From: Mycobacterium sp.
Lineage (GTDB): Bacteria > Actinomycetota > Actinomycetes > Mycobacteriales > Mycobacteriaceae
Assembly (NCBI GenBank): GCA_025965895.1
Contig: JAOPWC010000142.1
Location: forward strand, 1-52,940
Reading direction: 5' to 3'
DNA: 52,940 nt
Positions within the stretch are counted from its first letter, which is position 1. Each line of letters starts with the position of its first letter. Shown piece by piece: positions 27,057 to 35,668 of the stretch. The translations under genes were made by a program, and so were the position numbers. Under the pieces are notes generated by a model. It did not search any database, was not told the DNA's origin, and saw nothing but the letters and a program-made list of their open reading frames with translations.

Positions 27057-27884
27057 TCAGCGGACCTGGGTATTGGCTTGCCGGGCGGCCAGGTTCTCTG
27101 CGGCGCGGCCGAGCCTGCGGCCGTTCATTTTGATTGAGAGCCTGCGTGGGGTCAGGCGGGCCACCGCGCACAGACGCCGGTCGGGCACGATCGTGGCGTG
27201 GCCGGCCTGCAACGCACGGATCGTCTGACGGATCGCGCTGCCCACCGGTAACGGCGACAGAGGAAGGTGGTCCCGGTCGAGTCCCAAAACGTCGATGACC
27301 GGCGTATCGACGAAGCCGGGCATCATGACCGTGACCGGTATCCCCGCTGGTCGCAGTTCGTGGTTCAGCGCCTCGCCGAGATTGAGCACATAGGCTTTCG
27401 CCGCGCCGTCGTGGGCCATGTTCGGCAATCCATGGGCGGCGCCGAGTGCCGACACCAGCACCATGGCACCGCCACCGCGCTGGACGAACCGGCGGCCGAA
27501 GCCATGGGCGAGTTCGAGATGGGTGGTGGTGTTGAGGATGAGACGTCGATGCAGGTCTGCGAGGTCCTGATCCAGGAAGCGGCCCGGGCGCGCGGCGCCC
27601 GCGTTGGAGACCAGCAGACCGACATCAAGATCTTCTGTTGCGGCAACCAGGTCTGCTGCGCCGCCGGGGTGAGTGAGATCGACGGTGACGACGCGATACG
27701 CGATGTCGTGGCTAGCGCTCAGAGCGCGGCCCAGCTGCTGGAGCCGCTCGATGGACCGGGCGGCCAACACGACATTGAGTCCGTCGGAGGCGCAGCGTTC
27801 GGCGAAGGCCCGCCCGATGCCCGATGAGGCGCCGGTGATGACGGCCCATGGCCCATAGCCGGAGAGATCGGCCACCGCTGTCAC
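27057..27884 (-). CDS. SDR-family protein with altered active site
   Basis: 275 residues from a GTG. The cofactor loop ITGASSGIGRAF, the strand LLVSNAGAARPG and the C-terminal basic tail fit the SDR group with KduI/YqjQ-like extensions. In the catalytic segment VLVSALGAAHGLPNMAHDGA, then AKAYVLNL, the expected Y-x-x-x-K reads D-G-A-A-K: the catalytic Tyr position is Asp (codon GAC, one base from TAC) while Ser and Lys remain. Activity is doubtful unless another residue substitutes. The start overlaps by four bases (GTGA) a small upstream frame, suggesting coupled translation. Confidence 0.9.
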   Translation of the reverse strand: MTAVADLSGYGPWAVITGASSGIGRAFAERCASDGLNVVLAARSIERLQQLGRALSASHDIAYRVVTVDLTHPGGAADLVAATEDLDVGLLVSNAGAARPGRFLDQDLADLHRRLILNTTTHLELAHGFGRRFVQRGGGAMVLVSALGAAHGLPNMAHDGAAKAYVLNLGEALNHELRPAGIPVTVMMPGFVDTPVIDVLGLDRDHLPLSPLPVGSAIRQTIRALQAGHATIVPDRRLCAVARLTPRRLSIKMNGRRLGRAAENLAARQANTQVR

Positions 27885-28018
27885 CGCCCCACCCTTGAAC
27901 GGTTACCACGCACGGATGGGTTCGCGTTGGCGTTCTTGACGGTCATCGACCTGTCTGTCCGAGCGGACGTGAGCAGGGCCGACATGGTGCTGGCATGCCT
28001 GGTTACACAAGTGGGCAT
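27881..28018 (-). CDS. Possible 45-residue coupled upstream ORF
   Basis: Begins MPTCVTRHASTMSALLTSAR, with GAGGAG four bases before the ATG, and ends RSRVGR, its TGA overlapping the GTG of the SDR (GTGA). Good initiation signals plus a four-base overlap are the pattern of a coupled leader gene. The peptide is basic, Ser/Thr rich and matches nothing I know, so it may be only a device for translating the SDR, or chance. Confidence 0.4.
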   Translation of the reverse strand: MPTCVTRHASTMSALLTSARTDRSMTVKNANANPSVRGNRSRVGR

Positions 28019-28264
28019 GAGTCTCCTCAGGTAGTCAGTTAGCGAACAAGTTCGTGCGGCAGTTTGCTTGCGCGGGCGACAAGCCGTTCACGCGCGTTGT
28101 TGTGCCGTTGCGGGGAAGAAAGAATTGGTAGTACATACAGGCCCCGTGCGGGCGGCCGCTTTGAGGCGATGGAGTCCGCTCGACCGGGTGGCAGCTCAGG
28201 AATGCTTCGTTGCCGACGCGGACCATGGGCGGAACGATGCGATGAGCCCGACACTTCGAGACGA

Positions 28265-28990
28265 TCACAGCACGGCCGCGCGACCGGCATCGACGGGAAC
28301 GACCGCACCGGCGATGTAGCTGGACTCTTCGCTGGCCAGATACAGTATGGCCTGGGCGATTTCGGTGGGTTCGGCGGCGCGACGCAAGGGGATGGCCCCC
28401 ACCATGTCGTCGAGAATATGGATCAGCGGGTCCATCGCCGGTGTCATCGTTGGCCCTAGCGCAACGGCATTGACCCGGACTCCGTGGGGCCCGTACTCGG
28501 CTGCCCATGCCCTCGTGAGTGATTCCAGCGCCGCTTTGGATGCGCCGTAGGCGGCCATGCCGGCCATCCCCCGCGCGGCGACCATCGTCGACACATTGAC
28601 GATCGCCCCGCCGCCGTTGGCCGCCATTTGCGGCGCGTAGGCCGCGGTCAGGAAAAAGGGAGCCCTAACGTTGACGGCGAACATCGCGTCGAAGCCGCTC
28701 TGGCTGGTTTCGGCGCTCGCGCCCAGTTCCCAGTAGCCGGCGTCGTTGATGAGAACATCGGCCGGTCCAGCGTCGCGGATCAACTGTTGCAGGGCCTCCT
28801 CGGAGCTCAGGTCGGCGGGCAGGAAGACGGCCGAATCGTTGTCGATCTCGGCGAGCACGCTCTTGGCGCGCTGCACGTCGCGGCCGGTCATGATGACCCG
28901 GGCGCCGCGCGCGGCGAACGCCTTGGCGGTCTCTCGTCCGATACCGGATGTTGCGCCGGTGACCAAAACGGTCTTGCCGTCGAACTCCAT
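28265..28990 (-). CDS. Classical SDR oxidoreductase
   Basis: 241 residues from MEFDGKTVLVTGATSGIGRE; AAGGAG seven bases before the ATG fixes the start, although the frame is open upstream to 29233. Catalytic Ser and Tyr-Lys are in VNVSTMVAARGMAGMAAYGA then SKAALESL. The usual N-N-A-G reads N-D-A-G (LINDAGYWELG). The C-terminal YLASEESSYIAGAVVPVDAG is FabG-like. It faces the TetR gene at 29370 across about 380 bases that contain two inverted repeats, so it is the probable target of that repressor. Confidence 0.92.
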   Translation of the reverse strand: MEFDGKTVLVTGATSGIGRETAKAFAARGARVIMTGRDVQRAKSVLAEIDNDSAVFLPADLSSEEALQQLIRDAGPADVLINDAGYWELGASAETSQSGFDAMFAVNVRAPFFLTAAYAPQMAANGGGAIVNVSTMVAARGMAGMAAYGASKAALESLTRAWAAEYGPHGVRVNAVALGPTMTPAMDPLIHILDDMVGAIPLRRAAEPTEIAQAILYLASEESSYIAGAVVPVDAGRAAVL

Positions 28991-29293
28991 GGCGTGCTCC
29001 TTCTGCTTGGATCGCGGATGTTTGTTGTGGTCGATGTTGGCGGTGGTGCTTGGGGGCCGAACGCGCGAACGTCGTTCAGGTGCCGCTGTGGGCGAATCGG
29101 TCGGGGCCGTCTTGGTGCGGCGCTCGTTTGGGCCCTCGGGCAGGCGTATCGGATACGTGTTGTCGCCCTTCCTCTTTGACGAGCAGACTTCGTGGATGGG
29201 AGATCCGCTGGGCGAAGCAGGTAGCGAGTCCATGCGAATTCGAATGAGTGAGGGCGCTCGTCGTGGCGTGCAGCCGCAGCGACCGGCGAAGCC

Positions 29294-29314
29294 TGGATTG
29301 GATCATGCAATCCA
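29294..29314. promoter_or_regulatory. Candidate regulator site 1 (inverted repeat)
   Basis: Perfect inverted repeat TGGATTG-N7-CAATCCA in the intergenic region between the divergent SDR and TetR genes, 56 bases before the TetR start. Size and position fit a TetR operator. Confidence 0.5.
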
Positions 29315-29342
29315 CTCTGGCGGAGAAAAAATGGATTATCAA

Positions 29343-29367
29343 CTCCAAAACAGGTGCTAGTTTGGAG
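29343..29367. promoter_or_regulatory. Candidate regulator site 2 (inverted repeat over the ribosome site)
   Basis: CTCCAAA-N11-TTTGGAG, whose right arm is the ribosome-binding site (TTTGGAGG) of the TetR gene. It could be an operator for autoregulation, or an RNA hairpin hiding the ribosome site. Confidence 0.5.
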
Positions 29368-29369
29368 GC

Positions 29370-29978
29370 ATGGCCAGCTCCGCGCGCGAGAAGGGAACCC
29401 TGACACCCAAGGGGCAGCGGACCCGCGTCCGCATCGTTGATGCCGCCGCCCAATTGATCCATGAACGCGGCGTGACCGCGACCACCCTCGAAGACGTCAA
29501 AGCCGCGGCCGCGGTGAGCAACTCGCAGCTCTATCATTACTTCGCGAACAAGGAGGCACTGGTCTGGGCGGTCATCGATCGCCAAGCTGACACGTGCGTT
29601 GCCAACACAGAACATGCCGAGTTGGGCACCATCGACGGACTCAACGCGTGGCGCGAGCTGGTGCTGACTCATGCCGATCACACCCGCGGTACGGGCGGCT
29701 GCCCCCTAGGTTCCCTCGGCAGTCAACTGGCCGAAAGCGATCCCAACGCTCGCGCCGGTGTCGCCGCCGGTTTCGGACGGTGGTCAACCGCCATCCGCGA
29801 CGGGCTACGCGCACTGCATGCCGCGGGGCATCTCGCGCCCGACATCAACCCCGACGACCTCGCGGTCACCCTTCTCGCCGCCCTGCAAGGCGGATTACTG
29901 CTCGCGCAAGTGCAGCGCGACACCCGTCCCCTGCAAACCACTCTCGACACGCTGTTCGCGCTCGCGTCCGCAACGTGA
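29370..29978 (+). CDS. TetR/AcrR-family regulator
   Basis: 202 residues. Helix 1 RTRVRIVDAAAQLIHERGVT leads to the helix-turn-helix at about 39-58 (TLEDVKAAAAVSNSQLYHYF) and the family's A-N-K-E-A-L-V. The ligand domain contains RGTGGCPLGSLGSQLAESDP, a Gly/Cys segment common in the TetR subgroup that regulates SDR or flavin-reductase genes and responds to electrophiles; the single Cys may be the sensor, which is inference. GGAGG lies directly upstream. It is divergent from the SDR at 28990 and probably represses both. Confidence 0.93.
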   Translation: MASSAREKGTLTPKGQRTRVRIVDAAAQLIHERGVTATTLEDVKAAAAVSNSQLYHYFANKEALVWAVIDRQADTCVANTEHAELGTIDGLNAWRELVLTHADHTRGTGGCPLGSLGSQLAESDPNARAGVAAGFGRWSTAIRDGLRALHAAGHLAPDINPDDLAVTLLAALQGGLLLAQVQRDTRPLQTTLDTLFALASAT

Positions 29979-29991
29979 ATCCGACCCGGGT

Positions 29992-30165
29992 CGAGAGCAG
30001 GTCGGCGACTGCCTTGATATGCACCCCAGCCTCGAGCCATGCCACGGCCGCGGAGTGCCACAGCGTGTGGACGCCGACGTCGGACATGCCCGCCTTCGCC
30101 GCGACGAGCAAGGACAGGTCACGAGGCTCGACCGTACGAGATGGCCTCCCAAACTGTCGCGCCAG
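29992..30165 (-). pseudogene. Fragment of a tyrosine recombinase (phage integrase) C-terminal domain
   Basis: One minus frame reads AKAGMSDVGVHTLWHSAAVA followed by WLEAGVHIKAVADLLS. This is the box II region of tyrosine recombinases, normally G-V-H-T-L-R-H-S-A-A-V ... I-K-A-V-A-D-L-L-G-H-S. Here the catalytic Arg of H-x-L-R-H is Trp, and sequence beyond LLS is unrelated, so the nucleophile Tyr is absent. It is a relic of a prophage or genomic-island integrase. It abuts the promoter of the proline-rich gene at 30257. Confidence 0.72.
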
Positions 30166-30256
30166 CACGCCTTCCACCGGCAAATCGGCGCCCTTATTCG
30201 ACGGGCCACCACGTCCGCCGCAAACGCGTTCAGCTTGATAAGGCAAAATTGCGCCG

Positions 30257-31387
30257 GTGACAACTCCGCAAGGGCCCTCGCGCGGCGATTCGCCGGAATG
30301 GAATCGCCCCTCGAACCCGCCTGACCCCGGCAGGGGACCGGTACCCCCAGGGCCAAAGCCCCCGCCTCCGTCGGGATCTCCCACCCGGCAGATTCCTCAG
30401 GGCGGTCGGCCATACCCACCACCGCCGTCATCGAACCGACCACAGCCGCCCGGTCGCCCACCGGGTCCGCCACCGAATCCGCCGGGCCGCCCGCCCGCCT
30501 CCCAGCCGTATCCGCCGGGCCGGCCACCGGCCCCGCGGCAGGGTCCGTCCGGCCCGCCGCCAAGGGAGCCCGAGCAGGCCACCACTCGGCTGTCGACTCA
30601 GCCGCCGCCGAAGGAGGCGCCGGCGCAAACCCGACGCCGCTGGTTAGGGAGCCGGCGGTCGATGGCTGTGGTCTTGGCCATCGTGCTGGTGGTCGTCCTG
30701 GGCGGCGTGGTCGGTGCTGAGCTATTGTTCCGCCACCTGGTCGGCAGCAAGGTGGCAAGCGCAGTGGCATGCGAGGTGCAGGACAGCGCCACCGTGTCGT
30801 TTGCGTCCATGCCGCCGATGCTCTGGCAGTACATCAGCAGTCAGTACCCCGACATCTCCGTGCAGACTGCCGGCAATCAGGTGCGCAGCGCCAAGGGCAT
30901 GAAAGTCAGCATCCATATCAAGGATCTCCATCTGAGCGACACCAACAATTCCAAGGGCACCATCGGCGCGCTGAACGGCACCATCACCTGGTCATCCGAC
31001 GGCATCAAGGAATCGATCAAGGACGCCATCCCGGTGCTGGGGAGTTTTGTGGCCGGCGAAGTCACCACCAACTCCGGCGACGGAACAATTGAATTGAAGG
31101 GTTTCCTCGACAGCGCCACCGTCAAGCCCCAGATTGCCAACAACGGGCTGGCACTGCAGGTGGTCAACTTGACCGCGCTGGGCTCCAAGATGTCGACGGA
31201 TAAGGTGCAGAAGAACCTCGACGATCTCACGTCCAAAGCGACCCAGAACTATCCGCTGGGCATCCACGCCGACACCGTCAAGGTCACCAATACCGGCGTG
31301 GAGGCTACGTTCTCAACCACTAACGCGACCATCCCGGCGGAATCGTCGTCGCCGCAGACCGGTCAGGACTGCTTCAGCGGAGCGTGA
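30257..31387 (+). CDS. Proline-rich membrane-anchored DUF2993 (LmeA-like) protein
   Basis: 376 residues from a GTG. Residues 1-125 are Pro/Gly/Gln rich and predicted disordered in the cytosol (repeated PPGRPPGPPPNPPG patterns). A single membrane helix follows a basic stop (RRSMAVVLAIVLVVVLGGVV, about 133-152). The rest is an extracytoplasmic DUF2993 domain: LFRHLVGSKVASAVACEVQD, then MKVSIHIKDLHLSD and LVSIL-like beta repeats. In mycobacteria this domain occurs in LmeA, a periplasmic enzyme affecting mannan/lipoglycan length; whether this paralogue shares that role is unknown. No Shine-Dalgarno sequence is evident; TTGATAAGG upstream may be a -10 for a near-leaderless transcript. Confidence 0.88.
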   Translation: MTTPQGPSRGDSPEWNRPSNPPDPGRGPVPPGPKPPPPSGSPTRQIPQGGRPYPPPPSSNRPQPPGRPPGPPPNPPGRPPASQPYPPGRPPAPRQGPSGPPPREPEQATTRLSTQPPPKEAPAQTRRRWLGSRRSMAVVLAIVLVVVLGGVVGAELLFRHLVGSKVASAVACEVQDSATVSFASMPPMLWQYISSQYPDISVQTAGNQVRSAKGMKVSIHIKDLHLSDTNNSKGTIGALNGTITWSSDGIKESIKDAIPVLGSFVAGEVTTNSGDGTIELKGFLDSATVKPQIANNGLALQVVNLTALGSKMSTDKVQKNLDDLTSKATQNYPLGIHADTVKVTNTGVEATFSTTNATIPAESSSPQTGQDCFSGA

Positions 31388-31526
31388 TTCAGCGGTTTTG
31401 GAGCGGCCCTAAGCCAGCTTCTTTCGCGGATCGACTCCGTACCCCTGCGCAGACTCCGACCCGCTGATGTTTGTGGGTGTCCGCAGGTGTCCGGTTCGGG
31501 CCGGACCGAGTAGGACTACCAGTGTG

Positions 31527-32012
31527 ATGAACACGCAAGAGTTGGCTCGGGAGCTTGGCCACCCCGACGCCCAAAAGCTGCTCTCCGGCTCCATGGCCCG
31601 GCTCGCGTACAACGGACACGATGGCTTCCCGCGGGTCATCCCCGTCGGGTTCTACTGGACCGGCGGACGCATCGTTGTCTCCACGGCGCCGACCTCCCCG
31701 AAAGCCCGCGCGCTTTCGTCCCGCCCGGAAGTCGCATTGACGATCGATACCGGCTCCGCGCCCGAAGAGGCAAAGTCCCTCTTGGTGCGTGGCCTCGCCA
31801 CACTGGAAACCGTCGACGGCGTCACCGATGAGTACCTCGCATCGGCGAGGAGGTCGATGGACGAATCCCAGCTCGCCGAATTCGAACGCAACGTGCGGTC
31901 GACGTATAAGCAGATGGTGCGCATCTCGATCGAGCCGCAGTGGGCGCGGTTCTATGACTTTGGCGCTGGCCGGTTGCCCGCGTACCTCGCGAACCTCGTC
32001 AACGACGGTTAG
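31527..32012 (+). CDS. Pyridoxamine 5'-phosphate oxidase-fold flavin/F420-type protein
   Basis: 161 residues from MNTQELARELGHPDAQ. It shows the split-barrel pattern ARLAYNGHDGFPRVIPVGFY, then W-T-G-G-R-I-V-V-S-T-A-P-T-S-P-K-A-R-A-L, then EVALTIDTGSAPEEAKSLLV and RGLATLETVDGV. Such proteins bind FMN, F420 or haem and reduce small substrates, or act in detoxification. The basic T-S-P-K-A-R segment probably contacts a cofactor phosphate. The ATG at 31527 follows an in-frame GTG; there is no strong ribosome site, so a leaderless start is possible. Standalone gene; substrate unknown. Confidence 0.87.
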   Translation: MNTQELARELGHPDAQKLLSGSMARLAYNGHDGFPRVIPVGFYWTGGRIVVSTAPTSPKARALSSRPEVALTIDTGSAPEEAKSLLVRGLATLETVDGVTDEYLASARRSMDESQLAEFERNVRSTYKQMVRISIEPQWARFYDFGAGRLPAYLANLVNDG

Positions 32013-32237
32013 CCCGGACTCGGGGTCGGCGTTGTACCGCCGAAGCAATTTGAGAGACGCGTTGGTCGCCGAGGGTAGAGGTCAGCGGTACTTTTCGCAC
32101 GGCAGCTGTACGGATTTGCGTTCCATCTTCCACTTCGTGCATTACGCCTTGAGCGTCGCCACGCCCCTGACGGTGAACGAGCAGCTTGCACAGTGGGCTC
32201 CCGGGCGACGCCCTCGTGGCCGAGGGATGATGACCGC

Positions 32238-33140
32238 ATGGATGCTGAACTGAAACGCTGGCAGGCGTCTGGAGAGTTCTTCGACTACCTCGGCTTCGAC
32301 ATCTTCTACCGCCTCGAGGGTAGCGGGCCTCCGCTGTTGCTGATCCACGGTTATCCGTTCAATTCCTATGACTGGGCGCCGATCTGGCCCGCACTGTCGA
32401 AACGGTTCACCGTCGTCGCACCGGACATGATCGGCATGGGCTTCTCGGCCAAACCCGTGGCCTACGAATACTCGGTGGGAGACCACGCCGACATGCATGA
32501 AGCGCTGCTGGCGCACCTCAACATTGACCGCGCGCATATCCTGGCTCACGACATCGGCGACTCGGTGGGCCAGGAACTGTTGGCGCGACACGAGTTCGGT
32601 CAGCAAACCTACGGCGCGCTGCGCATCGACTCGATCACCTGGCTCAACGGTGGGATGTTCATCGAGGCCTATACGCCCAGGGCGGCGCAGAAGCTGATGT
32701 CTCGCACCCCATTGGGCGACCTCTTCAGTCATGTGCAGGGCAGTCCGCTGTCCCGCCGGCTGCTGGAACCGACGCTGCGCGAGATGTTCGGCCCGAATAC
32801 CAAGCCGACCCGGCACATGATGGATGTGTTCAACCAGATCTTGGACTACAACGATGGCCGCCGGGTGCTGCACAAGGTCGGCCGGTTCATCAACGATCGC
32901 TACACGCACCGCAATCGGTGGGTGCGTGCCATGCGGCAGACCGGGGTTCCGATGCGGTTGATCGACGGGCCGGTCGACCCCAACTCCGGTGCCCACATGG
33001 CGCGCCGTTATGCCGAGGTGATACCGGAACCCGATGTGGTGATGCTCGCCGACGACATCGGGCACTGGCCGCAAATCGAGGCGCCCGATGCGGTATTGAC
33101 GCACTTCCTCGCCCACATCGACCGCATCGCCGCCGGCTAA
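32238..33140 (+). CDS. Alpha/beta hydrolase (haloalkane dehalogenase/epoxide hydrolase-like)
   Basis: 300 residues from MDAELKRWQASGEFFDYLGF. The oxyanion region is LLLIHGYPFNSYDW, and the nucleophile elbow is ILAHDIGDSVGQ with Asp as nucleophile (H-D-x-G), as in haloalkane dehalogenases and epoxide hydrolases rather than Ser esterases. The acid is likely in LIDGPVDPNSGAHM and the catalytic His in DDIGHWPQIEAPD. The lid region is about 135-210. The substrate (halide or epoxide) is not readable. The ATG at 32238 is preceded by GAGGGATG at long spacing. Confidence 0.9.
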   Translation: MDAELKRWQASGEFFDYLGFDIFYRLEGSGPPLLLIHGYPFNSYDWAPIWPALSKRFTVVAPDMIGMGFSAKPVAYEYSVGDHADMHEALLAHLNIDRAHILAHDIGDSVGQELLARHEFGQQTYGALRIDSITWLNGGMFIEAYTPRAAQKLMSRTPLGDLFSHVQGSPLSRRLLEPTLREMFGPNTKPTRHMMDVFNQILDYNDGRRVLHKVGRFINDRYTHRNRWVRAMRQTGVPMRLIDGPVDPNSGAHMARRYAEVIPEPDVVMLADDIGHWPQIEAPDAVLTHFLAHIDRIAAG

Positions 33141-33543
33141 GCCCGACAACGCCTATCAAGTCGTTCGGAGGAGAATCCGAAGTCGTGGGCTCGTTTTCGC
33201 TGTCGACGGCGATACCGAGCGCCGCGGTTCCACCAGTGGCAGGCGCAAACCTCGACAAGAACCCTTCGACCAGGTGCCAGTGACTGCACGTCACCGCCTT
33301 GCCGGTAGCGTCGGGTAGACCCACCCGCCATACGCCAACATCAAAGCGCCCCCGGCAGCCGGCTTCATGACTACCGAGGGCTAAGCGACCAACCAGCCCC
33401 GGGACCGCTTCGCGCCTAACAGTCGCCTACCCATCGCCGGATAAGTGAAACCTCAGTTATTGCGATGAACCGAATCGCTTCTCGCCCTTTGCAATCGCCG
33501 CGTTGCGTCATGCCCGACTCATACGAGTCGCGCTCCCGGGTGA
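33141..33543. other. Region without a recognised gene
   Basis: About 400 bases after the hydrolase gene. Minus-strand frames have some ordinary composition (for example GKAVTCSHWHLVEGFLSRFA near 33240-33300) but no family motif, and no clear start. Confidence 0.4.
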
Positions 33544-33858
33544 GGCGCTACGCGGCCACGCCGCCAAAGCGCGGCGCGGCCCGCCACACGCGAGGCCACA
33601 CCCGCGCTCATCGGCGAGTTACTGGATAGGCCTCTGCCGCAACCATTTTCACTTGTTCGGAGCGATGCTTGCGCGGCGATCCTGCTCGCTAGCGTCGGTT
33701 TCCGCGACTATTTCACGATGGGGCACGTGTGGAACGCCCGACACGTGGCGCAGAACCCACGCCGGTTCAACCGGCGCTGGCGAGCAACTGCTGAAACGCC
33801 TTTTCCATGCATTCGGCATACGTCGCCGGGTCCGGCAGGGCGTCGCGGTCAGCAGTAG
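33544..33858 (+). pseudogene. Coding-like fragment without a start codon
   Basis: The frame between an upstream TGA and a TAG at 33856 has strikingly protein-like sequence: ATPALIGELLDRPLPQPFSL, VRSDACAAILLASVGFRDYF, TMGHVWNARHVAQNPRRFNR, RWRA. No ATG, GTG or TTG lies ahead of this segment. It overlaps the 3' end of the convergent acyltransferase. I do not recognise the family; it looks like the C-terminal relic of a lost protein. Confidence 0.45.
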
Positions 33859-35221
33859 CGCTGATCGACAAAGTTCCGTTGTAGCTCGCAACGACATGGA
33901 TAAGGTTCAGGCCAGCTATCAGCGGCCCGAGACCGGCGGCGCGTACAAGTTGCGCACCGCGGAAGAAGATCGGTTCGCGCGGACCCGGCACATTGGTCAC
34001 GGTCGTGTTGGCGACCGTGGGGCCAGAGAACGGAAGCACGCTCGCGGCCTTTGCGGTCATCCCGAGCAGTGAGGTCGGCACTGTTCCAATCAGATCGACC
34101 AGCTGGGTCCTGATCGACTGATCCGACTCCGAACGGCTCCCCGCAGTCGATGCGGCGATTGCGGCAAGCCGTTCGAGCGGATCAGCGATGTCCGTACCCA
34201 GCATTTGCAACCGACCGAACAACACGTTTCCCCTGCTGCGCTGGTCGCCCGCCTCGCGCAGTGAGATCGGGCACGCCGCAACCAGCGACTCGTCGGGAAG
34301 CTCGCCGTGGCCATTCAGATATTCACGCAGGGCGCCGCCGACGTAGGCGAGCGCTACATCGTTGACCGTCGCGCCGGGCACGCTCGCCTTGATTCGTCTG
34401 AAATCGGCGAGATCGTGGAATCGGGCCTCGAAGACACGGTGGGGCGACACTGTTTGGTTGAAGCGGGTCTTCGGTGCAAACGACGGCACATTGCCCCCGG
34501 CGGCCCTGGACACGACACCACGGATCAGCTTGCCTGGCAGGGCGGCCAGGCCGCGGACCGCATTAGGGGCACTCGAGGCGAGCACGGTGCCCGCGCGCAG
34601 CGGGTGCAGCGCCGCGTTGATCGCCGTGCGCGCGAGCAGGTCTGCGGTCGACGGAAGAGGTCCGGGGCGCCAGGGACTGTCGGGACCAGCGGGGCGGGGA
34701 CTATCAGCGGCAAGGTCGTGCAACGCCGCGATCATCTGAATGCTCGCCATGCCATCGACCGCACAGTGGTGCAGTTTCAAGGCCATCGCGAACGAGCCCT
34801 TCGGTACTCCGGGCACAGAATTTAGTCCCTCGATGACAGTGATTTCCCATGGCGGACGTCGCAGGTCGATCTGCCGGGCGTGCAGCCGTGCGACCTGGAT
34901 ACAGAGCTGCCGCCAGTCACCGGGCTGGGGCAGGCCGATATGACGGACGTGATACTCAAGATCGAAGCTCGGGTCATCTACCCAATACGGCCTGTGCAGA
35001 CCGCCCGGCAGCTCGGTTAACCGCCGCCGAAAGACATCCGCGAGATGCAGGCGGGCGTCGAGCTCTTCGAGAATCCCTTTGAAGGTCACCTTGCCGCTCG
35101 GGGCGGTCGACGGGTCGTAGATCAGGAGCATCTGGATCTGTAACGGCGTCGCCGGCGTCTCCGCGCGCAGCATCATGTCATCGGTCCAACTCAGCTGCTG
35201 CACGGACGGCCCCTCACGCAT
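33767..35221 (-). CDS. WS/DGAT-family wax-ester synthase/diacylglycerol acyltransferase
   Basis: 484 residues from MREGPSVQQLSWTDDMMLRA. The catalytic HHxxxDG motif is MALKLHHCAVDGMASI. Other family blocks are present: PLQIQMLLIYDPSTAP near the start, YVDDPSFDLEYHVRHI-type segment, PWEITVIEGL, and the C-terminal NTTVTNVPGPREPIFFRGAQ. Such enzymes make triacylglycerol or wax ester for storage lipid, or acylate wall lipids; mycobacteria have about fifteen (Tgs). The ATG at 35221 has AAGGGAG upstream; the open frame goes on to 35305 without one. Its 3' end overlaps a convergent relic. Which Tgs paralogue it is cannot be decided by eye. Confidence 0.94.
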   Translation of the reverse strand: MREGPSVQQLSWTDDMMLRAETPATPLQIQMLLIYDPSTAPSGKVTFKGILEELDARLHLADVFRRRLTELPGGLHRPYWVDDPSFDLEYHVRHIGLPQPGDWRQLCIQVARLHARQIDLRRPPWEITVIEGLNSVPGVPKGSFAMALKLHHCAVDGMASIQMIAALHDLAADSPRPAGPDSPWRPGPLPSTADLLARTAINAALHPLRAGTVLASSAPNAVRGLAALPGKLIRGVVSRAAGGNVPSFAPKTRFNQTVSPHRVFEARFHDLADFRRIKASVPGATVNDVALAYVGGALREYLNGHGELPDESLVAACPISLREAGDQRSRGNVLFGRLQMLGTDIADPLERLAAIAASTAGSRSESDQSIRTQLVDLIGTVPTSLLGMTAKAASVLPFSGPTVANTTVTNVPGPREPIFFRGAQLVRAAGLGPLIAGLNLIHVVASYNGTLSISATADRDALPDPATYAECMEKAFQQLLASAG

Positions 35222-35668
35222 GCTCCCTTCGCAAGAGTAGGCCCGGCGCACCGCGCGGCGGGGAATTGATTTCGATGGGCCGGAAACGCCTCCGCTAGAA
35301 ATCACGATCGTGTGCCAAGCAGGTCGGCGCTATCGTGTTGTTGAAGTCTGGCGTGCTACGGTCAGCGCTCACGGCATAGGGCCGATTTAGGCAGGTGCTC
35401 GAACTAGATTGCTCAGCCGTCCACCGGAGCAGCAGGCTCCGGGCAGAGGGCCGTGCCGCCCGACTCCCACGCGCGGTCTTGTGAGCCCCCGGCTGCGTGG
35501 GATTGATGAGGTAGTTGTTGGTCGATACGAGCAGTGACTACGGGTGTAGGCTCAAGGGTGCTGAGAGTTTCAGCTGGTCTGGGATGAGTTCAGCCGTCCG
35601 CCGCTTAACTCAAGGAGCATCGGCTCCGAACCCTCACACACCGCTAATCCAATGCAGTTCAGGTCACC
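35222..35668. other. Region without a recognised gene
   Basis: About 450 bases upstream of the acyltransferase. No frame carries a motif. It should hold the acyltransferase promoter (minus strand), but no clear -10/-35 pair was picked out. Confidence 0.4.

Noticed and set aside
32142..33149. 335-codon minus-strand frame
   Set aside because: Antisense shadow of the alpha/beta hydrolase gene.
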